This document shows positions 15,293 through 21,808 of a stretch of DNA of 21,808 bases, one piece after another; positions within the stretch are counted from its first letter, which is position 1; the number at the start of each line of letters is the position of its first letter. This stretch comes from JAJFVC01 sp039698075 (GTDB lineage: Bacteria > Planctomycetota > Planctomycetia > Pirellulales > Thermoguttaceae): NCBI GenBank assembly GCA_039698075.1, contig JBDKTJ010000134.1:1-21808 (forward strand), written 5' to 3'. The notes under the pieces were generated by a model. It saw only the letters and a program-made list of their open reading frames with translations, did no database searches and was not told the origin of the DNA. A program made the translations under genes and the position numbers.

Positions 15293-16411
15293 TTAAGGCC
15301 GATCGTCGGCCAATCGACGCAGCGCCTCGATTCCACGTTCCAGCGTTCGATCGTCGGCGGCGTAGGACAGTCGGAAATGGGTGTCGCGGCCGCTGAACAC
15401 GTTGCCGGGGATAATGAGCAACTGATATTTTTCGATCGCCCGAGCCACGAACTCCGAGGCCGTGCCCCACGGCGCCTTGGGGAACATATAAAACGCCCCG
15501 GACGGCGAGCCCATCTCGTAACGGTCGGACAGACCAGCCAGCAGCCGGTCGCGTTTGCGATGGTAGTCGGCGATCTGCGGCGACATGTCGACGTCCAACG
15601 CCGCGGCGCCGGCCCACTGCGCCGGTTGCGGCGCACAAACGAAACTGTACTGTTGCAACTTGATCATCTCGCGGATCACGTCCGACGGTCCGTGTGCGAA
15701 GCCCAACCGCCAGCCGGTGACCGCGTAGGTCTTGCTGAAACCGTCGATCACCAACGTCTGCGGATTGTACGCCGCCGGAGAGACGAACGGGCGGTCGTAG
15801 CAAAACGCCCGATAAATCTCGTCGCTGATCAGCACGATGTTGTGTCGGGCGGCCAACTCGGCCAGGCCGCGAACCACACGATCGTCGGCGACCGCGCCGG
15901 TCGGATTGTGGGGGCTGTTGAAGATGATCGCTTTGGTGCGGGGCGTGATCGCCGCCGCCACGCGATCCAGGTCGATCTGGAAATCGGGATACGTGTCGAT
16001 TGCGACCACCTTCGCGCCGGCCACCGCCGACAGCGCGTCGTACATCACGAAACACGGATCGAACACGATCACTTCTTCGCCCGGATTGACCAGCACGAGC
16101 AAAGCCAGCATCAGCGCCCCGCTCGTGCCGCACGTCACAAACGCCTGACGATCGGCGTGCCCGAATTGCCGGTCGATCTGCGACTGAATCCGATCCAACA
16201 GGACCGGCATGCCCTGGGTCAGCGCGTAGCCGTTTTTGCGATGCTCGATCGCGTCGATGGCCGCCCGGCGCACCGGCTCCGGCACCTCGAAGTCGGGCTG
16301 TCCGATCGACAGATTGATCGGATCTTTGAGTTTTGCGGCCAAATCAAAGACTTTTCGGATTCCCGAAGAATCGAACAACCGCGTGCGATCGGCAAGCCAG
16401 TGGGTGGACAT
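15293..16411 (-). CDS. Class I/II PLP-dependent aminotransferase
   Basis: A 372-residue fold-type I aminotransferase, cytoplasmic, transferring an amino group between an amino acid and a 2-oxo acid. Visible family motifs: INLSIGQPDF near the N-terminus; NSPHNPTG with Asn169; SDEIY with Asp197 (pyridine nitrogen) and Tyr200 (O3'); SKTYAVTGWRLGF with the Schiff-base Lys227 and Arg235; and FRLSY with Arg347, which would bind the substrate carboxylate. It resembles the aspartate/aromatic/alanine aminotransferase group (AspC/PatA-like). The exact substrate cannot be told. It lacks any targeting signal, in contrast to the exported peptidase encoded 33 bp downstream. The upstream gene ends 69 bp before it on the same strand. 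No good Shine-Dalgarno site precedes the ATG at 16411, but no other start fits the N-terminal motif better. Confidence 0.94.
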   Translation of the reverse strand: MSTHWLADRTRLFDSSGIRKVFDLAAKLKDPINLSIGQPDFEVPEPVRRAAIDAIEHRKNGYALTQGMPVLLDRIQSQIDRQFGHADRQAFVTCGTSGALMLALLVLVNPGEEVIVFDPCFVMYDALSAVAGAKVVAIDTYPDFQIDLDRVAAAITPRTKAIIFNSPHNPTGAVADDRVVRGLAELAARHNIVLISDEIYRAFCYDRPFVSPAAYNPQTLVIDGFSKTYAVTGWRLGFAHGPSDVIREMIKLQQYSFVCAPQPAQWAGAAALDVDMSPQIADYHRKRDRLLAGLSDRYEMGSPSGAFYMFPKAPWGTASEFVARAIEKYQLLIIPGNVFSGRDTHFRLSYAADDRTLERGIEALRRLADDRP

Positions 16412-16480
16412 CGAAATCGTGGAGCGTGGAAAGAGGTCCGGTTACGCCGCCGCATCCGCGCGGTGGCACTGCCGCCCATT

Positions 16481-17728
16481 TTACCCCAAGGGGGCCGCTC
16501 GGTCGAGGACCTCCGACAACGGCTCGTCGCCGCGGCTTAACGCGACCAGCAGCCGCGTAAGGGTCATCAGCGCGTCGGGCAACGGAACGCCGGCCAGCGG
16601 ATGCCAAAATCGGCCGCTGGGCCCGCCGCCGAGCACGGCACTTTGCTCGAACATCGCCGCCGACATCGCCGCCCGAGCCGACTCGGCCACCGTCACGCGA
16701 ACGCCCAACCGTTCCAACTTGCGAACCATGGCCGACGGCGCCGACGCTTCCAATACGACCGCGACCTCGCCTTGCGATGACAAGTCGCTCGCCAACAGAA
16801 CCAACAATCGTTCGGTCGGCACGGGCCGGCCCCATTCGTCCCAGACGACGCACGTTTCGCCGTCGCCATCGACACAGAGGGCCAAATGTGCCTCGGCCGC
16901 TCGCGTCTGCCGGGCCAAATCACCGCGGGCCGCCCGGCATGGGACGATCGGACACGCCACCGTCGCGGCCAGCCTCTGCAAATCGTCGAGCCACGGGCCG
17001 GACGCCGAGTCGACCAGAATCCGTAGCGGCCGAAGCGCGTGATAGTGCTCGGCCACCAACGACCAATACGTCGGATCGACGCTTGCACGCGACACCGAGC
17101 CACTCGTGCGCGACGTGCGCTCCGCCTTGGCGTCCGACCGCTTGCGAATTCGATCGAGCGCGGGACCGGCCGAAATCGGTCTCGGTCCGGACGCCCAAAA
17201 CCGCACGCTCGCCCGATGCGGCTCGAATCCCGCGTTGCCCAAATACAAACCGCCGGCGGCGTCGAACTGCGCGACGGCCATCGCCAACCCGGCGGAGGTC
17301 GTCGCACCCAAGTCAAGGACGTCGCAATCGCTCCAGCGGAGCCCCTCGCAGGCCGCGGCGACCAGTTCCGCCGTGCCGGCCCGCCCATCGCCGGCCAAAA
17401 GCAGGAGCGTTGGGCCCTTGATCCCTTCATTCTCCGCTCTCGACGCTTGCGTCTCCACGGCGAAGGCGGCGGCGACACGTCGCACCAGCTCGGGCGTCAC
17501 CTGATTGCCCAAGACGCCGCACAGCCCTTCCGAATCGAACGCCGACGGCGGCGGCCCGACCGCTTCAAGCTCACGTCGTTGCTCGTGTTGTCGCGGCGAG
17601 AGCGATCCGGCGTCGTGGCGATGCGGACAGGCCCGACACGGCGGATAGAACGCGGCAAGCCGTCCCAGATGAACCGCCCGATCAATCGGATGCCGCTGGC
17701 CGGGACAGAGATATTCGGAATCGCTCAT
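16481..17728 (-). CDS. Degenerate phosphohexomutase homologue with Cys/His N-terminal extension
   Basis: A 415-residue protein whose middle and end follow the alpha-D-phosphohexomutase (phosphoglucomutase/phosphomannomutase) plan but lack the catalytic residues. FDSEGLCGVLGN (64-75) stands for the N-terminal F-G-T-D-G-I-R-G motif, and AGDGR (112-116) for the first sugar-binding loop. GGLYLGNAGFEP (159-170) occupies the place of the phosphoserine loop TASHNP and has no serine. VDGDGET (286-292) replaces the metal loop DGDGDR, losing the last Asp and the Arg. GGGPSGR (367-373) replaces GEESGH. The N-terminus carries Cys8, His13, Cys31, Cys34, His36 and His38, which look like a metal site. The start at 17728 is the first Met consistent with that region. 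It is probably a binding or regulatory protein rather than an enzyme. The aminotransferase follows 69 bp downstream. Confidence 0.75.
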   Translation of the reverse strand: MSDSEYLCPGQRHPIDRAVHLGRLAAFYPPCRACPHRHDAGSLSPRQHEQRRELEAVGPPPSAFDSEGLCGVLGNQVTPELVRRVAAAFAVETQASRAENEGIKGPTLLLLAGDGRAGTAELVAAACEGLRWSDCDVLDLGATTSAGLAMAVAQFDAAGGLYLGNAGFEPHRASVRFWASGPRPISAGPALDRIRKRSDAKAERTSRTSGSVSRASVDPTYWSLVAEHYHALRPLRILVDSASGPWLDDLQRLAATVACPIVPCRAARGDLARQTRAAEAHLALCVDGDGETCVVWDEWGRPVPTERLLVLLASDLSSQGEVAVVLEASAPSAMVRKLERLGVRVTVAESARAAMSAAMFEQSAVLGGGPSGRFWHPLAGVPLPDALMTLTRLLVALSRGDEPLSEVLDRAAPLG

Positions 17729-17810
17729 GGCCAAAAACAACTCTTGTCGGAACGGACCCCAACATGCCAGAACCACACGACAACCGGTCCACTCGCGGTT
17801 TCGATGTTCA

Positions 17811-19010
17811 CTATTTCAACTGTTCGAGCCAGCGTTTGCGAATGTCCGTGGAGTGGGCTTTCCAGGCTGCCGCGATTTCCGCCGCCGGTCGTAACTGGGA
17901 CTCGCTTTTTCTGGTCCAATAAAAATCGGAGAGGTAACTGTTGGCCCTCGGCTCGGCGACATCCATCCTGCCCTCAAGATACACCGTGCGGTAACAAGGG
18001 ATTGTCTTCAGCGATTCTGGATCGAACCCGAAAACAAGCCGTTCCGCAGTCGACTGAGCAATACGCGCCTCGTTGCCGTCGCCGCCGTTGTCCATTTTTT
18101 TAAGCAGCAGGTCCATGTGATCCAACACAAAACCGACGGCTTCCTTTCCGGCGGTCATCGTCAAAGCGACCAACGGACACCATCGCTCGTCGCGGTCCGC
18201 CTTGTCGGGCAACTTTTTAAAAAAAGCGATCAGGTCGGCGGTGGCGCGAGGACCGGCGCAATGCGCGTACGCAAAACACGCGGAATGATGCCATCGACGA
18301 TCATACCAATCCTTGGAATCCGTGTGTTCTCGAACGAGTCGGCCCAAAAACTCCTCGGCCTCGCTTCCGCCAATTTGCGACAGACAGAACGTCGTGCCCG
18401 TGAGCATATTTTGTCGACAATACCAGTCATGGTTGCTCAGCCATTGCATGGTTGCGTCGCTCAACGGTTTCACGGCCCGATCGCCGCAAGCCACAATGGC
18501 GGGCATGGTGACAGAACACACCTCCGTCCCGTGGTGATATCGGAGACTGAAAATCCGGCCGTCGAGCGATCTGGCCCTCCATTCGCCCAAGGCAATGGTC
18601 GCGGCCACGGCCGACAGAAACGCGGCATGAATCGCCAGGGTCGTTCGCAACTCCGGCCTGCGGCTCCAAAGAAAGCGAACCAGATCGACGCACAGCCTTA
18701 CCGACAAATAAACCGCCCAGAGAAACCCCAGGAGAAGACTTGGTAAGAACAAGCTGCCCATGGTCAGAAACCAAAAGACCACATAGCCGACGCTGCCCAA
18801 GATGGCGAAAAAAATCAGCGTGCCACGTCGTACATAGGGAAGATCCTGATCTAAACCGTGCCGGCAAACGTATCGACGGCGAGCCGAAGCCGCGACGATC
18901 CACGCCCAAAGAAACAAGATCCCAAAACCCGACCAAGGATGGACGGACAGCATGACGGCGTCCGTACAGCCGCCACACGCCAACAACGTTACAGCGTCGA
19001 AGGGTTGCAT
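17811..19010 (-). CDS. Polytopic membrane protein of unknown function
   Basis: A 399-residue protein I do not recognise. The N-terminal ~150 residues contain about four hydrophobic segments: FGILFLWAWIVAASA, GTLIFFAILGSVGYVVFWFL, SLFLPSLLLGFLWAVYLSV and LAIHAAFLSAVAATIALG. A soluble region of about 245 residues follows. That region has helical units with a loose repeat character, e.g. CGDRAVKPLSDATMQWL, GSEAEEFLGRLV, GPRATADLIAFFKKL and GKEAVGFVLDHM, which suggests HEAT-like repeats. Several Cys and Trp residues are present. The ATG at 19010 is chosen over a TTG six codons upstream. A good promoter lies at 19075-19103. It is the most upstream gene of the minus-strand cluster, 82 bp before the phosphohexomutase homologue, so read-through is possible. 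Confidence 0.8.
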   Translation of the reverse strand: MQPFDAVTLLACGGCTDAVMLSVHPWSGFGILFLWAWIVAASARRRYVCRHGLDQDLPYVRRGTLIFFAILGSVGYVVFWFLTMGSLFLPSLLLGFLWAVYLSVRLCVDLVRFLWSRRPELRTTLAIHAAFLSAVAATIALGEWRARSLDGRIFSLRYHHGTEVCSVTMPAIVACGDRAVKPLSDATMQWLSNHDWYCRQNMLTGTTFCLSQIGGSEAEEFLGRLVREHTDSKDWYDRRWHHSACFAYAHCAGPRATADLIAFFKKLPDKADRDERWCPLVALTMTAGKEAVGFVLDHMDLLLKKMDNGGDGNEARIAQSTAERLVFGFDPESLKTIPCYRTVYLEGRMDVAEPRANSYLSDFYWTRKSESQLRPAAEIAAAWKAHSTDIRKRWLEQLK

Positions 19011-19074
19011 TATGGCTGATCGCCTCAACAGCTTTTAAGTCCCAAAACACCGCTGGCGCAATCACATCGCGATT

Positions 19075-19103
19075 ATTATCCGTAAAAGCCCACGCATTGG
19101 CAA
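19075..19103 (-). promoter_or_regulatory. Probable sigma-70 promoter of the membrane-protein gene
   Basis: On the minus strand TTGCCA (19098-19103) and GATAAT (19075-19080) are separated by 17 bp and match the consensus boxes at 4 and 5 of 6 positions. The start codon at 19010 is about 58 nt from the predicted transcription start. Confidence 0.5.
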
Positions 19104-19172
19104 GCCACAACCGCTGCTCGGGTGCAGTAAAAGTTTTTGGCGGCTTTTGGGTGGGCAAAGGAAAAAATAGGG

Positions 19173-19279
19173 GCTCACGCCAAGGCACGAAGGCACAAAG
19201 GAATCTGTTGTGGAAAATAAACCAGCAAGGAGAGCGGCCATTCGGCACTTCTTTATTCTCTTTGCGCCTTCGCGTGAGC
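19173..19279. repeat. Intergenic inverted-repeat element with periodic AAGGC/GAAGGC arms
   Basis: The left arm at 19173-19200 starts GCTCACGCCAAGGC and ends GGCACAAAG. The right arm at 19260-19279, read in reverse, is GCTCACGCGAAGGCGCAAAG. They share GCTCACGC, (G/C)AAGGC and CAAAG, with one extra unit in the left arm, and flank about 59 bp. The arms resemble short extragenic palindromic repeats that I recall from several bacterial phyla. It fills most of the otherwise featureless 423-bp gap between the divergent genes at 19010 and 19434. Confidence 0.6.
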
Positions 19280-19379
19280 TTGCTGCAACGTCCAAGTTCT
19301 TTCACGTTGTTTGCCCATCGACTTTCACTATACCCGCCAGATCGAACTTCTTGCATTTACGAATTTCCAAAATTTCCTC

Positions 19380-19408
19380 TTGACACATTTTGCAAGCTGT
19401 ATTATAAG
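19380..19408 (+). promoter_or_regulatory. Near-consensus sigma-70 promoter of the GntR/ABC operon
   Basis: A perfect TTGACA (19380-19385), a 17-bp spacer and TATAAG (19403-19408) precede the GTG start by 25 bp. Just downstream, GTAC-CA-GTAC (around 19408-19417) overlaps the predicted transcription start and could be a half-symmetric operator for the GntR protein. The promoter call is firm; the operator is a guess. Confidence 0.75.
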
Positions 19409-19433
19409 TACCAGTACAGTTAGTGAGGTGGTT

Positions 19434-19826
19434 GTGGAATTTCAAATTGATCCCAGCAGCCGGCAGCCGATTTACCGGCAACTGACGCGTCAGATTTGCG
19501 AAGCCGTGGCTCGCGGCCGGCTCTTGCCCGACCAACGACTGCCGTCGGTCCGCGAACTGTCGCGACGGCTGGTCGTCAATCCGAACACGATCGCCCGGGT
19601 CTACACCGAGTTGGAACGCGAAGGGGTTTTGCACACTCGGCCCGGCCTCGGCGTGTTTGTGGCCGCTCCGCGCAACGATTTGTCGCGCAAGGCCCGCAAC
19701 GACCGGCTCGCGGCTGCGCTCAACCGGTTTCTGACCGAGGCGGTCCATCTGGGCTTTTCGGCCGACGAGGTCGTCGAGACGGTGCAGGAACAGGTGCGGC
19801 AGTTTCATTGGCCCGACGATGGTTGA
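19434..19826 (+). CDS. GntR-family (YtrA-type) transcriptional regulator
   Basis: A 130-residue short GntR regulator. The GTG at 19434 is chosen because it gives the canonical N-terminus (EFQIDPSSRQPIYRQLTRQI), is preceded by GAGG with a 5-nt spacing, and lies just after a strong promoter. An upstream ATG at 19311 lies ahead of that promoter, so it is not transcribed from it. Residues about 10-78 are the winged helix-turn-helix: GRLLPDQRLPSVRELSRRL, VNPNTIARVYTELEREG and the wing VLHTRPGLGVFV. The remaining ~50 residues form a short helical dimer domain with no ligand pocket of the FadR or HutC type, which defines the YtrA subfamily. These regulators usually repress an adjacent ABC-transporter operon in response to cell-envelope stress, and ABC genes follow 80 bp downstream. 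Confidence 0.92.
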   Translation: MEFQIDPSSRQPIYRQLTRQICEAVARGRLLPDQRLPSVRELSRRLVVNPNTIARVYTELEREGVLHTRPGLGVFVAAPRNDLSRKARNDRLAAALNRFLTEAVHLGFSADEVVETVQEQVRQFHWPDDG

Positions 19827-19906
19827 GTCCCCTCGAAAAAACTTATCGGTAGGCATCGCGAGACGCGTTCAAGGAAAGACGATTCACTCGCAAGGAGATC
19901 CGTGTC

Positions 19907-20845
19907 ATGCCGGACGTGATCGTAACCGAGAATCTGACAAAATACTACGGCGTTCACTGCGCCGTAAGCGGCCTGAATCTTCGCGTGGCGCAGGGTTCGG
20001 TTTACGGGCTGCTGGGCCGCAATGGGGCGGGCAAGACGACCGCCATCAAGATGTTGCTGGGCATGTCGCATCCCAGCTATGGCCGCGCCGAGCTGTTCGG
20101 CGAAGACGCGTTGCGGTTGCGCCCGGCGACGCGGGCCCGGATCGCCTATCTGGCCGAGGGCCATCCGCTGTATCGTTGGATGACGATCGGCGAGGCGGTC
20201 GATTTCACTCGGGCGTTTTACGATCGCTGGAGCCAACGGCTGCTCACGCAAATTCTCGACCATTTCGAGCTTTCGCCGAAACGCCGGATCCGCCGGCTTT
20301 CACGCGGCCAGCAGGCCCAAGTGGCGTTGGCCCTGGCCGTCTCGTCCGATCCTGAACTGTTGATTCTCGACGATCCGACCTTGGGCCTGGATACGGTCGT
20401 GCGGCGTGATTTTTTGGAGTCGCTCATCCAAATTATCCAACGCCGCGGCCGGACGATTTTGTTCAGCTCGCACATCCTCGGCGACGTGGAGCGGGTGGCC
20501 GATCGGATCGGGATTTTGGACGGCGGCGTGCTCCGGGTCGACTGCCCGACGGACCGTTTCAAGCAGTCGGTCCGCAAGGTGGTGTTGGAGTTCGACCTCG
20601 ATCCGCCCGAGATGCCGCCGTGCCCTCGGTTGGTGAGTTGCCATCGCGTGGGCCGGCGATTGGAGCTGGTCGTCGTCGATTTCGACGAGGAACATCGGCG
20701 GCAGTTCGAGTCGCTCAGTCCTCGTTCGATCGAGGTGATGGAGTTCAACCTGGAAGACGCGTTCATCGAATACACGCGCGGTCCGCGACGCGGGATGCCG
20801 CTGTTTGCGACCGACGAGCCGGAGGAGGCGGCCACCCATGTTTAA
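19907..20845 (+). CDS. ABC transporter ATP-binding protein (YtrB/ABC-2 type)
   Basis: A 312-residue cytoplasmic ATPase that would drive the permease encoded next to it. AAGGAG lies just before the ATG at 19907. Walker A is GRNGAGKTT (37-45), the signature is LSRGQ (131-135, Arg in place of the second-position Gly), Walker B is LLILDDPT (151-158), the D-loop is GLD, and the switch His is His189 in LFSSH. Two deviations stand out: the Q-loop position reads YLAEG (Glu84 instead of Gln), and the residue after the Walker B Asp is Asp156 instead of the catalytic Glu. Both occur in some ABC-2-type ATPases, so the protein may still be active. Residues about 215-312 form a C-terminal extension common in drug or lantibiotic exporters. 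Its stop overlaps the permease start. Confidence 0.93.
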   Translation: MPDVIVTENLTKYYGVHCAVSGLNLRVAQGSVYGLLGRNGAGKTTAIKMLLGMSHPSYGRAELFGEDALRLRPATRARIAYLAEGHPLYRWMTIGEAVDFTRAFYDRWSQRLLTQILDHFELSPKRRIRRLSRGQQAQVALALAVSSDPELLILDDPTLGLDTVVRRDFLESLIQIIQRRGRTILFSSHILGDVERVADRIGILDGGVLRVDCPTDRFKQSVRKVVLEFDLDPPEMPPCPRLVSCHRVGRRLELVVVDFDEEHRRQFESLSPRSIEVMEFNLEDAFIEYTRGPRRGMPLFATDEPEEAATHV

Positions 20846-21533
20846 GGCAATGGTTTGGAAAGAATGGCGGGAGATTCGCGGCATCGTGCTGCTTGCGTTG
20901 GCGGTCTACGCGATGCTGGTCGTGTCGACCATCCAGCCGCAAGTGATGGGCGATTTGATGGTGTTCAGCGTTTTTTGCAGTGGAAACACGCCGTCGGATC
21001 TTCCGTTTGTCAACGACGCCTTTACGGGCCATTATTGGTGGATCTCGTTGGCGCTGGCCCTGACGCTCGGCATTCGCCAGACCTGCAACGAGTCGTCGCG
21101 AGGGACCTACTTGTTCCTGTTGCACCGTCCGGCCAGTCGGCGTTGGCTTTTTTGGATGAAGCTGCTGGTCGGGCTGGCGGCGTTGCTGACGTGCGCGGCG
21201 GCGCCAGTTTTGATTTACGCCGTCTGGGCCGTTCGACATGCAATGTTGTTTGAATGGCCGATGACGTTGGGTTTCTGGATATGTTGGTTTTTGATGATCC
21301 CAGCGTATCTCGGCGCATTTTTGACTGGCATTCGACCGGGCCGCTGGATCGGCACTCGACTGCTGCCCATGGTGGCGGCGTTGGTGTGCGTGCCCATCGG
21401 ATTGGAACTTTTCGACATTGTCCCACAAAACCTGACCAGCTTCGCGCTGTTGGCCTCGGCTCTTTTCGTCGTGTTGGACGTCGGACTGCTTTTGGCAATC
21501 TTCTTCGTGGTGCGGACACGCGATTACGCCTGA
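20838..21533 (+). CDS. ABC-2-type permease subunit
   Basis: A 231-residue integral membrane protein. The ATG at 20838 lies inside the end of the ATPase gene (8-bp overlap) and has GGAGG upstream. It begins MFKAMVWKEWREIRGIVLLA, the amphipathic KEWRE start typical of ABC-2 and YtrC-like permeases, then has about six hydrophobic segments: IVLLALAVYAMLVV, YWWISLALALTLGI, LLVGLAALLTCAAAPVLIYA, LGFWICWFLMIPAYLGAFL, MVAALVCVPIGLEL and a final ALFVVLDVGLLLAIFFVV. With the ATPase it would form an exporter or an envelope-maintenance complex; the substrate cannot be inferred. A further membrane protein starts 18 bp downstream. Confidence 0.88.
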   Translation: MFKAMVWKEWREIRGIVLLALAVYAMLVVSTIQPQVMGDLMVFSVFCSGNTPSDLPFVNDAFTGHYWWISLALALTLGIRQTCNESSRGTYLFLLHRPASRRWLFWMKLLVGLAALLTCAAAPVLIYAVWAVRHAMLFEWPMTLGFWICWFLMIPAYLGAFLTGIRPGRWIGTRLLPMVAALVCVPIGLELFDIVPQNLTSFALLASALFVVLDVGLLLAIFFVVRTRDYA

Positions 21534-21551
21534 CCTTTTTTGGAGCGACGA

Positions 21552-21808
21552 ATGATGACCCGAAAGGAAGCGACCTGGAACACGTTGTGGTTGGCGGCAA
21601 TCCTCGGCGCGGGCGTTTGCGTGGTTTGGGTATTTGCCGCGGTCAACGTGCTGGCCTTCATTCACAAATGGCTGCCCGAGACGCCTGTTGTCTCTGAGGA
21701 GATGGTCATTTGCGAAGACGGCCGAGTGGTTATCCAAACATTTGTGGATAGGAAGGCAGACGTCACGCCCGCTCGGACATTGGACGGCAAGCCGCTGGCG
21801 TCGTTCGA
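21552..21808 (+). CDS. Membrane protein of unknown function (3' end outside window)
   Basis: The reading frame starts at ATG 21552 (or the adjacent ATG at 21555) with GGAG 7 bases upstream, and is open to the end of the window, about 85 codons. After a short basic start (MMTRKEATWNTLW) there is one transmembrane segment (LAAILGAGVCVVWVFAAVNVLAF). A hydrophilic, probably extracytoplasmic region follows (SEEMVICEDGRVVIQTF...). It is the fourth gene of the GntR-ABC operon, so it is probably an accessory component of the transporter. I do not recognise the family. Confidence 0.75.
   Translation, partial: MMTRKEATWNTLWLAAILGAGVCVVWVFAAVNVLAFIHKWLPETPVVSEEMVICEDGRVVIQTFVDRKADVTPARTLDGKPLASF

Noticed and set aside
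14159..16540. Long plus-strand frames opposite the peptidase and aminotransferase genes
   Set aside because: They are antisense of genes with intact catalytic motifs. No ribosome site or recognisable domain was seen.
17765..17810. Small inverted repeat AACCG...CGGTT as a possible terminator
   Set aside because: The stem is only 5 bp, the loop pairs poorly, and no T tract follows on either strand.
19190..19280. CRISPR-like array because of repeated AAGGC units
   Set aside because: The repeats are short, imperfect and inverted, with only one spacer-like interval and no cas gene in the window.

Overview
The window looks like a chromosomal segment of a planctomycete (Planctomycetota, probably the Pirellulales side). 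This is an inference. It rests on a tyrosine-recombinase lineage that I associate with planctomycetes, a GC-rich coding style, a two-domain exported M16 peptidase, and several exported or membrane proteins that I cannot assign to families outside this group. No rRNA gene or other lineage marker is present to prove it.

Layout. Positions 1-2811 are the end of an integrated mobile element. It holds the last codons of an upstream gene, an intact tyrosine recombinase coupled to it by a TAATG overlap, a terminator, a small XRE-type regulator with its own promoter, and a second tyrosine recombinase broken by a frameshift. The second recombinase runs into a tRNA-Gln(UUG) gene on the opposite strand. 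The 3' end of that tRNA is the likely attachment site, and the rest of the element lies to the left of the window. Positions 3034-4173 (minus) encode an exported protein of unknown function built from two similar halves.

Positions 4428-11548 (plus) form a complete tripartite drug-efflux operon: a TetR-type repressor, an AcrA-like periplasmic adaptor lipoprotein, an AcrB-like RND pump and an OprM/TolC-like outer-membrane lipoprotein, closed by a strong intrinsic terminator. The promoter carries an 18-bp perfect palindrome between its -35 and -10 boxes, the expected layout for self-repression by the TetR protein.

Positions 11786-19010 (minus) hold five genes read leftwards: a polytopic membrane protein of unknown function, a phosphohexomutase homologue that has lost its catalytic residues, a class I/II aminotransferase, a fused M16 zinc peptidase and an iron-sulfur flavoprotein. 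The last two are 9 bp apart and the aminotransferase-peptidase gap is 33 bp, so at least those three are probably co-transcribed. A common pathway is possible but not shown.

Positions 19380-21808 (plus) are a YtrA-type operon: a short GntR regulator behind a near-consensus sigma-70 promoter, an ABC ATPase, an overlapping ABC-2-type permease, and a membrane protein cut by the window end. Two inverted-repeat elements lie in intergenic DNA, at 11641-11711 and 19173-19279. I found no CRISPR array, rRNA or transposase. The most unusual items are the catalytically degenerate phosphohexomutase with its Cys/His-rich N-terminus, the recombinase whose reading frame continues through the antisense of the tRNA, and the internally duplicated exported protein. 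I did not find a clear-cut new defence or metabolic system.
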